NCBI RefSeq assembly: GCF_015751785.1
Contig: NZ_JADOTY010000001.1
Location: 6,758,001 to 6,822,000 of the forward strand
Length of the DNA stretch: 64,000 nt
Direction of reading: 5' to 3'
DNA from: Micromonospora vinacea
GTDB taxonomy: Bacteria; Actinomycetota; Actinomycetes; Mycobacteriales; Micromonosporaceae
Part shown: positions 51,773 through 60,693 of the stretch, piece by piece
Position numbering within the stretch: the stretch's first letter is position 1
Layout of the letters: each line of letters begins with the position of its first letter
Translations under genes and position numbers: made by a program
Notes under the pieces: generated by a model
What the model was told of the DNA's origin: nothing
The model's database searches: none
The model's input: only the letters and a program-made list of their open reading frames with translations

Positions 51773-53164
51773 ATGGAATCGCAGACGATGGCGCCCGCGG
51801 CGCGGCCGGTGAGGCATGGCTGGCCCACCGCTCTGGTGCTTGCCGGCGCTATGTTCCTGGTGCTGTTCGACAGCCTCGCCGTCGCCACGGCGCTGCCGGA
51901 CATCGGCGCGGAGTTCAGAGTCCCGCCCGCGCAGCTGCAGTGGGTGGTGACCCTCTACTCGCTGACCATCGGTGGCTTCCTCGTCCTCGGCGGCCGCGTC
52001 TGCGACGTCTGGGGCCGGCGCCGGGTGATCGTCGCCAGTCTCGCGCTGACCGGGACCGGGCTGCTGCTCTCCGGGGTGGCGGGCACGCTGGCGCTCCTGC
52101 TGGTGGGCCGGGTGATGCAGGGCCTCGGGGCGGCGTTCGCCATTCCCGCGGCGCTGGCGTCGGCTGCCACCCTCTTTCCTGATGAGCCGTGGCGCAGCCG
52201 GGTGTTCTCCGTGGTGGCGGCCGCGGCGAACACGGCCGGCATGGCCGGGGCGGTCCTCGGCGGCGTGATCACTTCGTACCTCGGCTGGCGGTGGGTGTTC
52301 ATCGTCGTTGTCCCGGCTGCGGCGCTCGCCGTGGTGGCTGGGCTGTTGTTGCTGCCGGCCGACGAGCCGTCCGGCAGCCGGCAGGAGCGGCTCGACGTCA
52401 CCGGGGCGGCGTTGGTCACCGGTGGGCTGCTCGCCGTGATCTACGGAGCCACCCGGATCGGTGAGCACGGGCCAGGACTGGCGACGGTGTCGCCGGTCCT
52501 GGCTGGCGTGCTGATGCTGAACGCGCTGGTGTGGTGGGAGCGGCGGGTTCGCAACCCGATCATCAAGCCGTCGGTGGTGCGGTCCCGCCGGCTGGTGGCC
52601 AGCTGCCTGGCATTCGGTGCGCATTCGGCGGCGTACGCCGCGGTCGTGGTCGTGGGCAGCCTGCAGTTGCAGGACGTGTACTCGTTGTCCGCGGCGCAGG
52701 CCGGCATCGCGCTGGCTCCGGTGCTGCTCGGCGCCGTGATCAGTGCCGCTCCGGCCGGCCGGCTGGTACGGCGTTACGGCTCCCGCCGCGTCGTGGCGCT
52801 GGCTCTCCTGCTGTGTTCGATCACGTTGGCCCTGGTGGCGTTCGGCACCGCCGGGTCCCTGACCGTGCTGGTGGTGTACCTGGTCCTCTGGGGACTGAGC
52901 GCGGGCCCCATCTACGTGGGGCTGACCCGAGAGTGCATCGGCGACGCCGCGCCGGAGGATCGCGGGCTCGCCTCCGCGCTGTTCGAGTCGACCACGCACG
53001 TCGGCGGTGCGATCTCGGTCGCCGTCTACCTCACCATGATCGGTGCCGGCTCCGGATACAGCTCCACGCAGTTCATCGGGGCCGTGGTCGTCGGTGCGTC
53101 GGTCCTCACGACTCTGCTCATCATGCCCGGTGCTCCGGCGCGGGACCCGGAGCACCGGGCATGA
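51773..53164 (+). CDS. DHA2-type MFS drug exporter
   Basis: Major facilitator of 463 residues with probably 14 helices. DHA2 features: FLVLFDSLAVATALPDIGAE (helix 1 motif D), GRVCDVWGRRRVIV (motif A), GRVMQGLGAAFAIPAALASA and the motif C-like GAVLGGVITSYLGWRWVF. Such proteins use proton exchange to expel drugs or metabolites. GGAGGACTG before ATG 51773. The 3' end is 14 bases from the convergent epimerase gene. Confidence 0.9.
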   Translation: MESQTMAPAARPVRHGWPTALVLAGAMFLVLFDSLAVATALPDIGAEFRVPPAQLQWVVTLYSLTIGGFLVLGGRVCDVWGRRRVIVASLALTGTGLLLSGVAGTLALLLVGRVMQGLGAAFAIPAALASAATLFPDEPWRSRVFSVVAAAANTAGMAGAVLGGVITSYLGWRWVFIVVVPAAALAVVAGLLLLPADEPSGSRQERLDVTGAALVTGGLLAVIYGATRIGEHGPGLATVSPVLAGVLMLNALVWWERRVRNPIIKPSVVRSRRLVASCLAFGAHSAAYAAVVVVGSLQLQDVYSLSAAQAGIALAPVLLGAVISAAPAGRLVRRYGSRRVVALALLLCSITLALVAFGTAGSLTVLVVYLVLWGLSAGPIYVGLTRECIGDAAPEDRGLASALFESTTHVGGAISVAVYLTMIGAGSGYSSTQFIGAVVVGASVLTTLLIMPGAPARDPEHRA

Positions 53165-53178
53165 GGGCGGGGTGCTGG

Positions 53179-54213
53179 TCAGGCCCGACCGGAACTGGCG
53201 GCGAGGCGCTGCTCCGCGCGGAAGATGGTGTCCACGCCGGGCAACTCGGGCCGGTCGCCCAGCGCGTCGGCGAGGTTCCGGACGCCGTCCAGCAGGGGTA
53301 TGCGAGGACGGTAGCCAAGCCCACCCAGCTTGGTGATGTCGGCAACCATGCGGTACGTGTCCTCAGTGACCGTTCCGTCGCTGACCAGCCGGGCGGGTTC
53401 GCCGGTCACGGTCTCGATGACGTGGGCGAGCTCCCGCAGAGACGTCTCGGTGCCGGAGCCGATGTTGTAGACCTCCCCACTGCGGCCCCGCACCGCGAGT
53501 AGGAGCAGGCCTTGGACCAGGTCCTCGACGTGGCAGAAGTCGCGGGTCTTGCGGTCCGGGTCACCGGCGGCGTGGATCGGCCGGCCCCGCAGGTGCCAGC
53601 GCAGGAACTGGGACACCTCGCCGCCGGCGATCTGCGGCTTCTCCCCCGGGCCGTACAGCGTAAAGGCCCGGCCGATGGTGGCCTCGAGGCCGAAGGCGTG
53701 GCAGAAGCCGATCACCGCGTGTTCGCCGGCCAGTTTCGACGACGCGTACGGCAGAAAGGGGGCAACGGGGTGCGTCTCCGGCAAGGGAGCCACCTGCGGG
53801 ACGCCGTACACCATCGCCGAGGAGAGGTAGACGAGCCGGGCGACGCCCGATTTCGTCAGCGCTTCACAGAGATTGAAAGTCGCCACCGCGTTGGTCTCGA
53901 AGTCGAAGCGGGGCCGCTCGACCGAGACCGTTCCGCTGGCGTTCCCGGCCAGATGGATGACCAGGTCGGCATCGGCGACGGCGGCCTCGACGGCCTGGGC
54001 GTCGCGCAGGTCCACATGGCGGGTCTGGGTGCGGCGCGGATGCGGTACGGGCGGGGGTGCCACGTCAAGGGCGACCACATCCCCGTGCCGCGCGGCCAGG
54101 GCCGAAACCAGATGACGGCCGACGAATCCGGATCCTCCGGTGACCGCTACCCGGGAGTACCGCTCGAGTTCCGCGGTGATCTCGTCGTCGGGCGGTTCCT
54201 GCGCACTCGTCAT
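53179..54213 (-). CDS. NAD-dependent sugar epimerase/dehydratase
   Basis: Extended SDR of 344 residues. Cofactor motif VAVTGGSGFVGRHLVSAL, YLSSAMVYG with the catalytic Ser, and the active-site YASSKLAGEHAV (Tyr-x3-Lys). Substrate domain with GRAFTLYGPGEKPQ and RDFCHVEDLVQGLL fits UDP-glucose 4-epimerase or dTDP-glucose 4,6-dehydratase relatives acting on nucleotide sugars. GGGGAG precedes the start. No glycosyltransferase nearby, so the pathway is unclear. Confidence 0.88.
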   Translation of the reverse strand: MTSAQEPPDDEITAELERYSRVAVTGGSGFVGRHLVSALAARHGDVVALDVAPPPVPHPRRTQTRHVDLRDAQAVEAAVADADLVIHLAGNASGTVSVERPRFDFETNAVATFNLCEALTKSGVARLVYLSSAMVYGVPQVAPLPETHPVAPFLPYASSKLAGEHAVIGFCHAFGLEATIGRAFTLYGPGEKPQIAGGEVSQFLRWHLRGRPIHAAGDPDRKTRDFCHVEDLVQGLLLLAVRGRSGEVYNIGSGTETSLRELAHVIETVTGEPARLVSDGTVTEDTYRMVADITKLGGLGYRPRIPLLDGVRNLADALGDRPELPGVDTIFRAEQRLAASSGRA

Positions 54214-54401
54214 GGACGCTCCCCTTCCGAAAGTATCGACGTACGTCGAATTTTGCTCACCGGTCCGGTTTCCGGGCCGGCTTCGGTCAAACGCCGATCG
54301 GCTGGCATGCCGATGCCGCCACCCCTTTTGGCACCCACCTGCAGCGGGTCACCGGCACGGGCTCGCGGACCCGGCCGACAACATCGACGATCGGGGTATC
54401 G

Positions 54402-55379
54402 ATGCTCGAAGCACTGGGACTGACGACGATCGACCAGGAGGCGTACGAAACCTGGCTGCGGAACCCGTCATGGACAGCGGCGCAGGTCGCCCGGCACCTC
54501 GGTGAGAAAGAGGACGCCGTACTCGCCAGCCGGGCGGCGCTGATCCGGGAGGGTCTGCTGGTCGACGATCCTCGGCGCCTCGGGCAGCTCGCGCCGGTCG
54601 TGCCCGACGTCGTGCTCGCCCAGCGGCTCGCCGACATCGAGGCCGCCGCGGCCCGTCAGCGTGCGAACGCCATGCGAGCGCGCGTACACCTCTCCGCGAT
54701 GATGGCGGCGCAGCTGACCGGTGACGGCGGCGGCCCGGGGCAGCGCATCCGCAGCTGGCCGCTGCGCCAGGCCAAGCTTGACGAGCTGGTCCGCGGCGCC
54801 AGCCGTGAGATCGTCGCCCTGCAGAGCCACCGCCCCGCCGTGCACGGGCTCACCGGCGCCTCTGCCGACCTGGACCGCTGTGCGCTGCGCCGAGGCGTGG
54901 CGATCCGGGCGCTCTATCCCCACGGCCGGCTGGTGCATCAGGACGACCTGGCGTACGTGGGCGAGTTGGTCAGCGAGGGCGGTCAGGTTCGGACGGCAGC
55001 CGATGTGGCTGCCACGGCGATCGTCGTCGACCGGGTCACCGCCGTGCTCACGACCGGCCACGAAGGCCGTCTCGAGACCGTCATCGTCATCGACCCCGCC
55101 GTCTCCGAAACGCTGGCGGCCCTCTTCGAGTCCTGCTGGGCACACTCCCAGCGGCTCGGCGGCCCGGACCATACGGCGTCGGCCGGTGGTGGGCTCAGCG
55201 ACAGTGACCGCAGGCTGCTGCAACTGCTGGCGCTCGGTGTCACCGACGAGTCGGCGGCGCGCAGTATGGGGATCTCGGTGCGGACCGTCCGGCGCCATGT
55301 CTCCCTGCTGCTCGACAGGCTCGGCGCTGCCAGCCGATTCCAGGCCGGTGTCCAGGCGGCACAGCGGGGCTGGCTGTAG
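54402..55379 (+). CDS. LuxR-type regulator with TrmB-like N-terminus
   Basis: A 325-residue regulator. N-terminus (DQEAYETWLRNPSWTAAQVA, RHLGEKEDAVLASRAALIRE) looks like a degenerate TrmB-type winged helix; the middle is a phospholipase-D-like ligand fold (REIVALQSHRPAVH, GVAIRALYPHGRLVHQDD); the end is a LuxR HTH (LSDSDRRLLQLLALGVTDES, RTVRRHVSLLLDRL). This build is common among actinomycete orphan regulators. Next to a solute-binding protein gene and divergent from the epimerase. Confidence 0.88.
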   Translation: MLEALGLTTIDQEAYETWLRNPSWTAAQVARHLGEKEDAVLASRAALIREGLLVDDPRRLGQLAPVVPDVVLAQRLADIEAAAARQRANAMRARVHLSAMMAAQLTGDGGGPGQRIRSWPLRQAKLDELVRGASREIVALQSHRPAVHGLTGASADLDRCALRRGVAIRALYPHGRLVHQDDLAYVGELVSEGGQVRTAADVAATAIVVDRVTAVLTTGHEGRLETVIVIDPAVSETLAALFESCWAHSQRLGGPDHTASAGGGLSDSDRRLLQLLALGVTDESAARSMGISVRTVRRHVSLLLDRLGAASRFQAGVQAAQRGWL

Positions 55380-55554
55380 CGCCGGGTAGCCGGGCAGGAA
55401 CCGGTCATCGCGGGGATTGTCCGGCCGTGGCCACCGCGGGGTCGGTTTGCCGCCCTCCGCGCCGGGCACGGTCCGGCAGAAATGGCCACCGAAGGGCAAC
55501 GATGTGGTTGCTGTCGTGGTCCCCGCCCAGGCTGTCACAGGAGGTAGGACAACG

Positions 55555-56858
55555 ATGTTGCGTCATCGCGCCGGGATCTACGCCCTGGCGGTGCTGCTGG
55601 CCGCGGCCGCCGGATGCAGCGAACAAGAACCGGACGGCAGCGCGAAGACCGGCCCGCCGGAGACCGTCACCATCCTCGGTGCGACCTCCGATCACAAGAA
55701 GTACATGCAGAGACACTTTGACCAGTGGGCCAAGACGAGCGGCATCCACGTCACATACGTGACCTCCAGCGACTTCGAGAACGAGGCCCCCGAACGCCTA
55801 CGCTCGGCCGACCCGCCCGACCTGCTGCTGCTGCCCAGCCCGCACTGCTGTCGCAGTTCGCCGAGAAGGGCGACGTCAAGGATCTGGAGGAGATGGGCCT
55901 CTTCGACCGCGACGAGCTCGGCCGCCGGATGCGCCCGGGACTCATCGACAACGGGGTGATCGGCGGGAACCTCCACGGCGTGCTGCTCTCGCTCAACCTC
56001 AAGGGCCTGGTCTGGTACCCGCCCCAGGCGTTCCGTAAGGCGGCGTACCAGGCGCCGGCCACCTGGGAGCAGATGCTGGCCCTCACTGCGCGCATCCGCG
56101 ACGAGCAGAAGGCGGCGCCCTGGTGCATCGGCATCGCCGACGGTGGGGCGACCGGGTGGATGACCACGGACTGGATCGAGGACCTGGTCCTGCGGACCGC
56201 CGGACCGGAGGTCTACGACCGCTGGGTGGCCGGCGAGCTGCCGTTCACCGCGCCCGAGATCAAGCGGGCGTTCACGATGTTCGAGCAGGTCGCTCTCGCC
56301 GACGGCAACGCGCTCGGCGGACGCGGCCACATCGTGTCGACCACCTTTCCCGAGGCGCTCAAGCCGATGTTCCAGTCCCCGCCCGGATGCTGGCTGAACA
56401 AGCAGAGCAGCTTCATCGTGGGCTCCTTTCCGGAGGGCACGAAGGCCGGCAGCGACTACGACGTCTTCCCGTTCCCGGCCCCGGCCGGCTCCGGCGCGGC
56501 CGACGGCAGCCGGGCGGTCATCGGCGGCGACATCCTGGCGCTGGTCCAGGACCGGCCGGCGGTGCGGGAGACCGCCCGGCTGATGACGACTGCCGACTGG
56601 TTCCGTCAGTCGCGGGCGCACGAGGGCGGCACCCTCTCGGCCTTCACCGACGTGAGCCCGGGCGATTACGCGCATCCGGTCGACGCGACCCATGCGCAGA
56701 TCCTGAACCGTGTGCGGACCTTCCGGTTCGACGGCTCGGACTCCATGCCGCCCGCGGTCGGCGCCGGATCCTTCTGGCGCGAGACCACCGCGTGGATCGC
56801 CGGCCGGCAGGATCTCGACACGACCCTGCGCGCCATCGACGCGAGCTGGCCACGCTGA
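55555..56858 (+). pseudogene. solute-binding lipoprotein with frameshift
   Basis: ABC-type extracellular sugar-binding lipoprotein (UgpB-like). Lipobox LAAAAGC after MLRHRAGIYALAVLLAA; then VTILGATSDHKKYMQRHFDQ. At 55840-55845 the frame breaks: LLLLPSP continues in another frame as ALLSQFAEKGDVKDLEEMGL and remains intact to 56858 (GSFWRETTAWIAGRQDLDTT). One missing base explains it. About 434 residues if restored. No permease or ATPase gene is nearby. GGAGGTAGGACAACG lies before the ATG. Confidence 0.85.
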
Positions 56859-56875
56859 CCGGCCGGGCGGTGCCG

Positions 56876-57210
56876 TCAACGGCGCAGCTTGCGGTGATCC
56901 CAGGAGACGACCCGGTCGACGCGGACCCGTAGGCCGATTTGCTTCGCGACGCCGTCCAGGGCGGCGCGCGTGGCGGCAGCCGGGTCATCGACCGGGATCC
57001 GCTCGTACTTCATCCGCAGGCGCATCACGACGTCGGCGATCCACAACGGATCGGTGATCAGCTCCATCGTCCCGGTCAGCTGGACCGCCCGCAGCTTGGA
57101 GTAGTCGTCGCCGTCCTCGGCCAGGCACACCACGCGGGGATCGCGGCGTAGGTTGGCCACCTTCTGGGAGGTGGCGTAGGTCAACATCCGGATCTCGCCG
57201 CGGGGAGCGC
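56876..57210 (-). pseudogene. FMN-binding split-barrel protein, 5'-truncated
   Basis: About 105 residues of a pyridoxamine-phosphate-oxidase-like protein: RGEIRMLTYATSQKVANLRR, DPRVVCLAEDGDDYSKLRAV and the helical end IADVVMRLRMKYERIPVDDP. The usual first 40 residues (with the APHLAPVWF strand) are absent; upstream codons in the same frame are Gln/Pro-rich and unrelated. Translation could start at ATG 57190 or 57352, but the barrel would be incomplete. Confidence 0.7.
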
Positions 57211-57428
57211 CAGCGCTGACGCCTTCGGGTCCACCAAGGTGTTCATTCCCGGCGGGAACGCACGGGGGGCAGTCGTCAGACAACGCTGGGAGGATCCGCA
57301 CCGGCGGCTGTCGGCGCTGTTGCCGGCTCACGGGATTGACGTGCCCCGCCAACCGGTCGGGTTTGGGTAAGGTCCGTCGAATGATCTTCAGGAACGCCTG
57401 CGGCTGGCGGGGCTTGCCGTGAGGATGG

Positions 57429-58139
57429 TCAGCCGAAGAGGGCGGCGGGGATGTCGGCGTAGAAGAGGGCGGGATCGCGGGAGAGCGAGGCCTTGACGTT
57501 GGCGGTGGGACTGTCGGCGATGACTTCCAGCTTGCCCGCTTCCAAGCCGTCCAGTGCCATGGTGACCACCTCGTGGGGTGGGAGTTTAGGGATGTCGTAG
57601 GCGGCCATCATGTCGGTGTCGGCTATGGCCAGGGCCAAGGCGGTGACCTGGGTTTTCTGGTCGGCCAGCTCGAGCCTGATGCCGTTGGTGAGAGACCACT
57701 CCGCAGCCTTGGAGGCGGCGTAGCCGTTGCTGGCGGGGGCGAAGGCGTACCAGCTCAGGGCTGAGATGACGTTGAGAATGGCGCCCCCGGCAAGCCTGGG
57801 GGCGAAGGCGCGGGTGACGTTGAGGGTGCCCCAGAAGTTGGTGTCGAATTCGCGGCGGACGTTTTCCGTAGAGGGCCCGAGCAGGGGCGCGTTTGTGGAG
57901 ATGCCAGCATTGTTGATGAGAACATCAAGGTCGCCCACCTCGGCCGCCGCGGCGTCGACGGATGTCGGGTCGGTGATGTCCAGCTGGAGGGCGACGACGC
58001 CAGGGATGTTGATGCGGTCAGGGCGGCGGGCGGTGGCGTAGACGGTGGTGGCGCCGCGGGCGAGGAGAGCCTCGGCAAAGGCCTTGCCGAGCCCACGGTT
58101 GGCGCCTGTTACGAGGGCTTTCTTGCCGTTGATCTGCAT
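57429..58139 (-). CDS. short-chain dehydrogenase/reductase
   Basis: Classical SDR of 236 residues: cofactor motif ALVTGANRGLGKAFAEAL, NNAGIS, catalytic Ser in VISALSWYA and YAASKAAEWSL (Tyr-x3-Lys). ATARRPDR after strand 2 suggests NADP(H). Substrate unknown. Directly upstream (58156-58171) is a palindrome that should bind a TetR-type regulator, most simply the TetR encoded 250 bases away on the same strand. Confidence 0.92.
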   Translation of the reverse strand: MQINGKKALVTGANRGLGKAFAEALLARGATTVYATARRPDRINIPGVVALQLDITDPTSVDAAAAEVGDLDVLINNAGISTNAPLLGPSTENVRREFDTNFWGTLNVTRAFAPRLAGGAILNVISALSWYAFAPASNGYAASKAAEWSLTNGIRLELADQKTQVTALALAIADTDMMAAYDIPKLPPHEVVTMALDGLEAGKLEVIADSPTANVKASLSRDPALFYADIPAALFG

Positions 58140-58155
58140 GCCGCCAGGCTAAAAC

Positions 58156-58171
58156 CTAACGTTGGCGTTAG
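58156..58171. promoter_or_regulatory. operator-like palindrome before the SDR gene
   Basis: CTAACG-TTGG-CGTTAG is a perfect inverted repeat 17 bases upstream of the SDR start. It matches the usual form of TetR or MarR operators and would overlap the promoter. Confidence 0.6.
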
Positions 58172-58386
58172 AGGCAAGTATTGCGAAGTAAGTCACTGTG
58201 CGGATCGAGGGTCCGGCGACCCAGACGCGGGTCAGTGTTCGCGCGCGTGCTGGCCGGGACACCGGGGGCGAGGCCGGGGCGCGGACGCTGGCCCGCGAGA
58301 TCGCCCGCAACGGGGCGATCGGCGCCACCGCCCATACACACAGGCCACCGCCCTCAACGGCGACCCGATCACCTGACCAGCGCGGA

Positions 58387-58965
58387 TCAGGAAGGCCGCA
58401 GCCCGGCGAAGAGTGCGTCGAGGACCCGGTCCACATACTCGTGGGTCAGCGGTTCCTGAGTGATCAGCAGTTGGAAGTACAGCGGCCCAGACAGGATCGC
58501 CATCGCCAGTTCCAGGTCGAAGTCGGGTGCCACCTGACCCTGGTCGCGGGCCGCCTTGAGCCGGGCGACGGTCTTGTCCGCCTGCGGGGCGATAAAGCGC
58601 TCGTTCAGCGTGACGGCGACCTGGCGATCATGCTGGGCCTCGCCTACCAAGGCCTGGAACAGCGGGCCGAAGGGCGGCCCACCGAGCAGGTCCACGGCCG
58701 CGTAGATCTGCGCCCGCAGATCAGCGGCGATGTCGCCGGTGTCGGGATAGTCCAGGCTGGACTCGTTCAGCGACAGCAGCGAGTCGAGTAGCAAGGCTCC
58801 TTTGGATGACCAGCGGCGGTAGATCGTGTGCTTTCCGACGCCGGCGCGGGCCGCGACCGCTTCGATGCTCAGCCTGGCGTAGCCGATCTCCCGGCCCAGC
58901 TCCAGCGTGGTCAGCATGATGGCTTCGGTTCGCTCGGCGCCACGGCGGCGGGGTGCGTCGGTCAT
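58387..58965 (-). CDS. TetR-family regulator (of the Vat-like gene)
   Basis: A 192-residue TetR regulator: HTH in LSIEAVAARAGVGKHTIYRR, WSSKGALLLDSLL, and a TetR_C-type ligand domain ending FDLELAMAILSGPLYFQLLI. The last part is duplicated at 3691-3773. Divergent from the Vat-like acetyltransferase with two related palindromes between the genes, so it very probably represses that gene and itself. Confidence 0.93.
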   Translation of the reverse strand: MTDAPRRRGAERTEAIMLTTLELGREIGYARLSIEAVAARAGVGKHTIYRRWSSKGALLLDSLLSLNESSLDYPDTGDIAADLRAQIYAAVDLLGGPPFGPLFQALVGEAQHDRQVAVTLNERFIAPQADKTVARLKAARDQGQVAPDFDLELAMAILSGPLYFQLLITQEPLTHEYVDRVLDALFAGLRPS

Positions 58966-58980
58966 TCCGACACCTTAACG

Positions 58981-58998
58981 GTACGGCACGTGCCGTAC
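58981..58998. promoter_or_regulatory. perfect 18-bp palindrome, TetR operator 1
   Basis: GTACGGCACGTGCCGTAC is fully self-complementary and lies 15 bases upstream of the TetR start. Its core ACGGCACGTGCCGT recurs with one change in the second site. Confidence 0.8.
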
Positions 58999-59032
58999 TT
59001 GACTCGGAGAGGCCTCCCCGGCATGATCCTAT

Positions 59033-59054
59033 CGGAACGGCCCGTGCCGTTCCG
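59033..59054. promoter_or_regulatory. 22-bp palindrome, TetR operator 2
   Basis: CGGAACGGC-CCGT-GCCGTTCCG has perfect 9-bp arms and shares the ACGGCnCGTGCCGT core with the palindrome at 58981. It stands 16 bases before the acetyltransferase ATG, so bound repressor would block its promoter or transcript start. Confidence 0.8.
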
Positions 59055-59070
59055 ACGAGGAGAGACTGCG

Positions 59071-59703
59071 ATGCCCGTTCCCGCCGACCCCACCGCGCTG
59101 CACCCGATGCCGGACCAACCGCGGGTGGTGCTGCTGAAACCGCTGATCACCTCGCCACTGATCGAAGCCGGAGAGTTCTCCTACTACGACGACCCGGATG
59201 ATCCAACCGCGTTCGAGACTCGCAACGTGCTCTACCACTACGGGCCCGAGAAGCTCGTCATCGGTAAGTTCTGTGCACTGGGCGAAGGCGTGCGGTTCAT
59301 AATGAACGGCGCAAACCACCGCCTCGACGGCCCGTCGACGTTCCCCTTCCCGATCATGGGTGGTTCCTGGGCCGAGCACTTCGACCTCATCACCGGTCTG
59401 CCGGGGCGAGGCGACACCGTCGTGGGCAACGACGTCTGGCTGGGCTACCGAGCCATGGTGATGCCGGGTGTCCATATCGGCCATGGAGCAATCATCGCGT
59501 CGGGCGCCGTCGTGGTCGACGACGTCCCCGACTACGGCATCGTCGGCGGCAACCCGGCCCGGCTGCTACGCCGCCGCTACAGCGACGCCGACATCGACCG
59601 GCTCCTCGCCGTAGCCTGGTGGGACTGGCCGTTCGAGCGCATCACCGAGCACGTCCGCACGATCATGTCCGGCAGCATCGACGACCTGGACAGGTGCGCA
59701 TGA
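59071..59703 (+). CDS. Vat-like hexapeptide O-acetyltransferase
   Basis: Left-handed beta-helix acetyltransferase of the xenobiotic (XAT) group, 210 residues. Typical: YYDDPDDPTAFETRNVLYHY, KFCALGEGVRFIMNGANHRL with the catalytic His, and the hexapeptide repeats VVGNDVWLGYRAMVMPGVHI. Relatives Vat and CatB acetylate streptogramin A or chloramphenicol with acetyl-CoA. GAGGAGAG precedes ATG 59071. Regulated by the divergent TetR through two palindromes. Overlaps the following monooxygenase pseudogene by ATGA. Confidence 0.88.
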   Translation: MPVPADPTALHPMPDQPRVVLLKPLITSPLIEAGEFSYYDDPDDPTAFETRNVLYHYGPEKLVIGKFCALGEGVRFIMNGANHRLDGPSTFPFPIMGGSWAEHFDLITGLPGRGDTVVGNDVWLGYRAMVMPGVHIGHGAIIASGAVVVDDVPDYGIVGGNPARLLRRRYSDADIDRLLAVAWWDWPFERITEHVRTIMSGSIDDLDRCA

Positions 59704-60089
59704 AGCACACCGATGTGATCATTGTGGGTGCCGGCCCGACCGGTCTCCTGCTGGCCGCCGAGCTGCGCCTTGCCGGTGTCCGGCCGCTGGTCCTGGAACG
59801 GCAACCAGGGCGCCGGGACACCCCGAAAGCCGGCGGTCTCGGCGGGCAGATCCTGGAGTTGCTGCGCTAGCGAGGGCTGCTCGACCGCTTCGAGGCAGCC
59901 TGCACCGGCCCGGTCCCGGCGCCCCGCTTCCCGTTCGGAGGGGTGCATCTTGACTTCACCCGGCTGGCCGATCCGCCGCTGCACGCCCTGCCGCTTCCAC
60001 AGCAGCAACTCGAGAAGCTGCTCGACGAACACGCCTGTGACCTCGGAGCCGACATCCGCCGCGGGCACCACGTACCGCGAACTAGGTAG
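59700..60089 (+). pseudogene. rifampicin-monooxygenase-like gene, nonsense and truncated
   Basis: Begins MKHTDVIIVGAGPTGLLLAA with ATG overlapping the acetyltransferase stop. It reads GGLGGQILELLR, a TAG at 59868-59870 (a Tyr codon in relatives), then RGLLDRFEAACTGPVPAPRF, PFGGVHLDFTRLADPPLHAL and HHVPRTR to a stop at 60087. The first 130 residues of a Rox-like FAD monooxygenase (about 470 residues when complete). The remainder is deleted. It once formed a TetR-controlled two-gene antibiotic-resistance operon. Confidence 0.85.
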
Positions 60090-60207
60090 TTCTTGCCGAT
60101 GTGTAGCGGTTGCCGTCTTGGCACGATCGCATCTGCCGGGTGTGGATCTAGCGGCTCGCTCTCATGCCCGGCGATCCGATGGTCAGTGACCGCAGAGAGG
60201 CTTCACG

Positions 60208-60693
60208 ATGGAGAACATTACGGACACCGACGAGGCCGGCATTGACGTGTCGGCCCCGGTGGTCAGCCGCCACAGCGTCACGGTGACCGCGTCGGCGGAA
60301 GCCGTGTGGCGGATCCTCACCGACATCGACGCATGGACAACCTGGCTGCCAGAAATCCCGTACGCACGCGTGGAAACACCCGGTCCGCTCGCCCCGGGCT
60401 CCGTGTTCCGCTGGTCGGCCGCGGGCATGGAGATCGAGTCGACGATCGTTCAGGTACGACCGCGGGAACGCCTCGTGTGGCGGGGATACGGTGACGGACC
60501 GGACGGGGTCCTCGGCGTCCACGTCTGGGCGCTCACTCCGGCCGGCGACGGTGTGGAGGTGTCGACCGAGGAGTCCTTCGCCGGCCCGCCTGTCGATGCC
60601 GACCCTGGGCCTTTCCAGGAGGGCCTCGACACGACCCTCGCCATGTGGCTGGAACGACTCAAGGGCACCGCCGAGGCGGTGACCGCCTCGTGA
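60208..60693 (+). CDS. SRPBCC-family protein, cytoplasmic
   Basis: A 161-residue START/Bet v1-like (SRPBCC) protein: SRHSVTVTASAEAVWRILTD, IDAWTTWLPEIPYARVETPG, LAPGSVFRWSAAGMEIESTI, LVWRGYGDGPDGVLGVHVWA. It has no signal peptide. The fold is a hydrophobic-ligand pocket; the ligand is unknown. AGAGAGG precedes the ATG. Its stop overlaps the start of a second SRPBCC gene (GTGA), so the two are co-translated. Confidence 0.88.
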   Translation: MENITDTDEAGIDVSAPVVSRHSVTVTASAEAVWRILTDIDAWTTWLPEIPYARVETPGPLAPGSVFRWSAAGMEIESTIVQVRPRERLVWRGYGDGPDGVLGVHVWALTPAGDGVEVSTEESFAGPPVDADPGPFQEGLDTTLAMWLERLKGTAEAVTAS

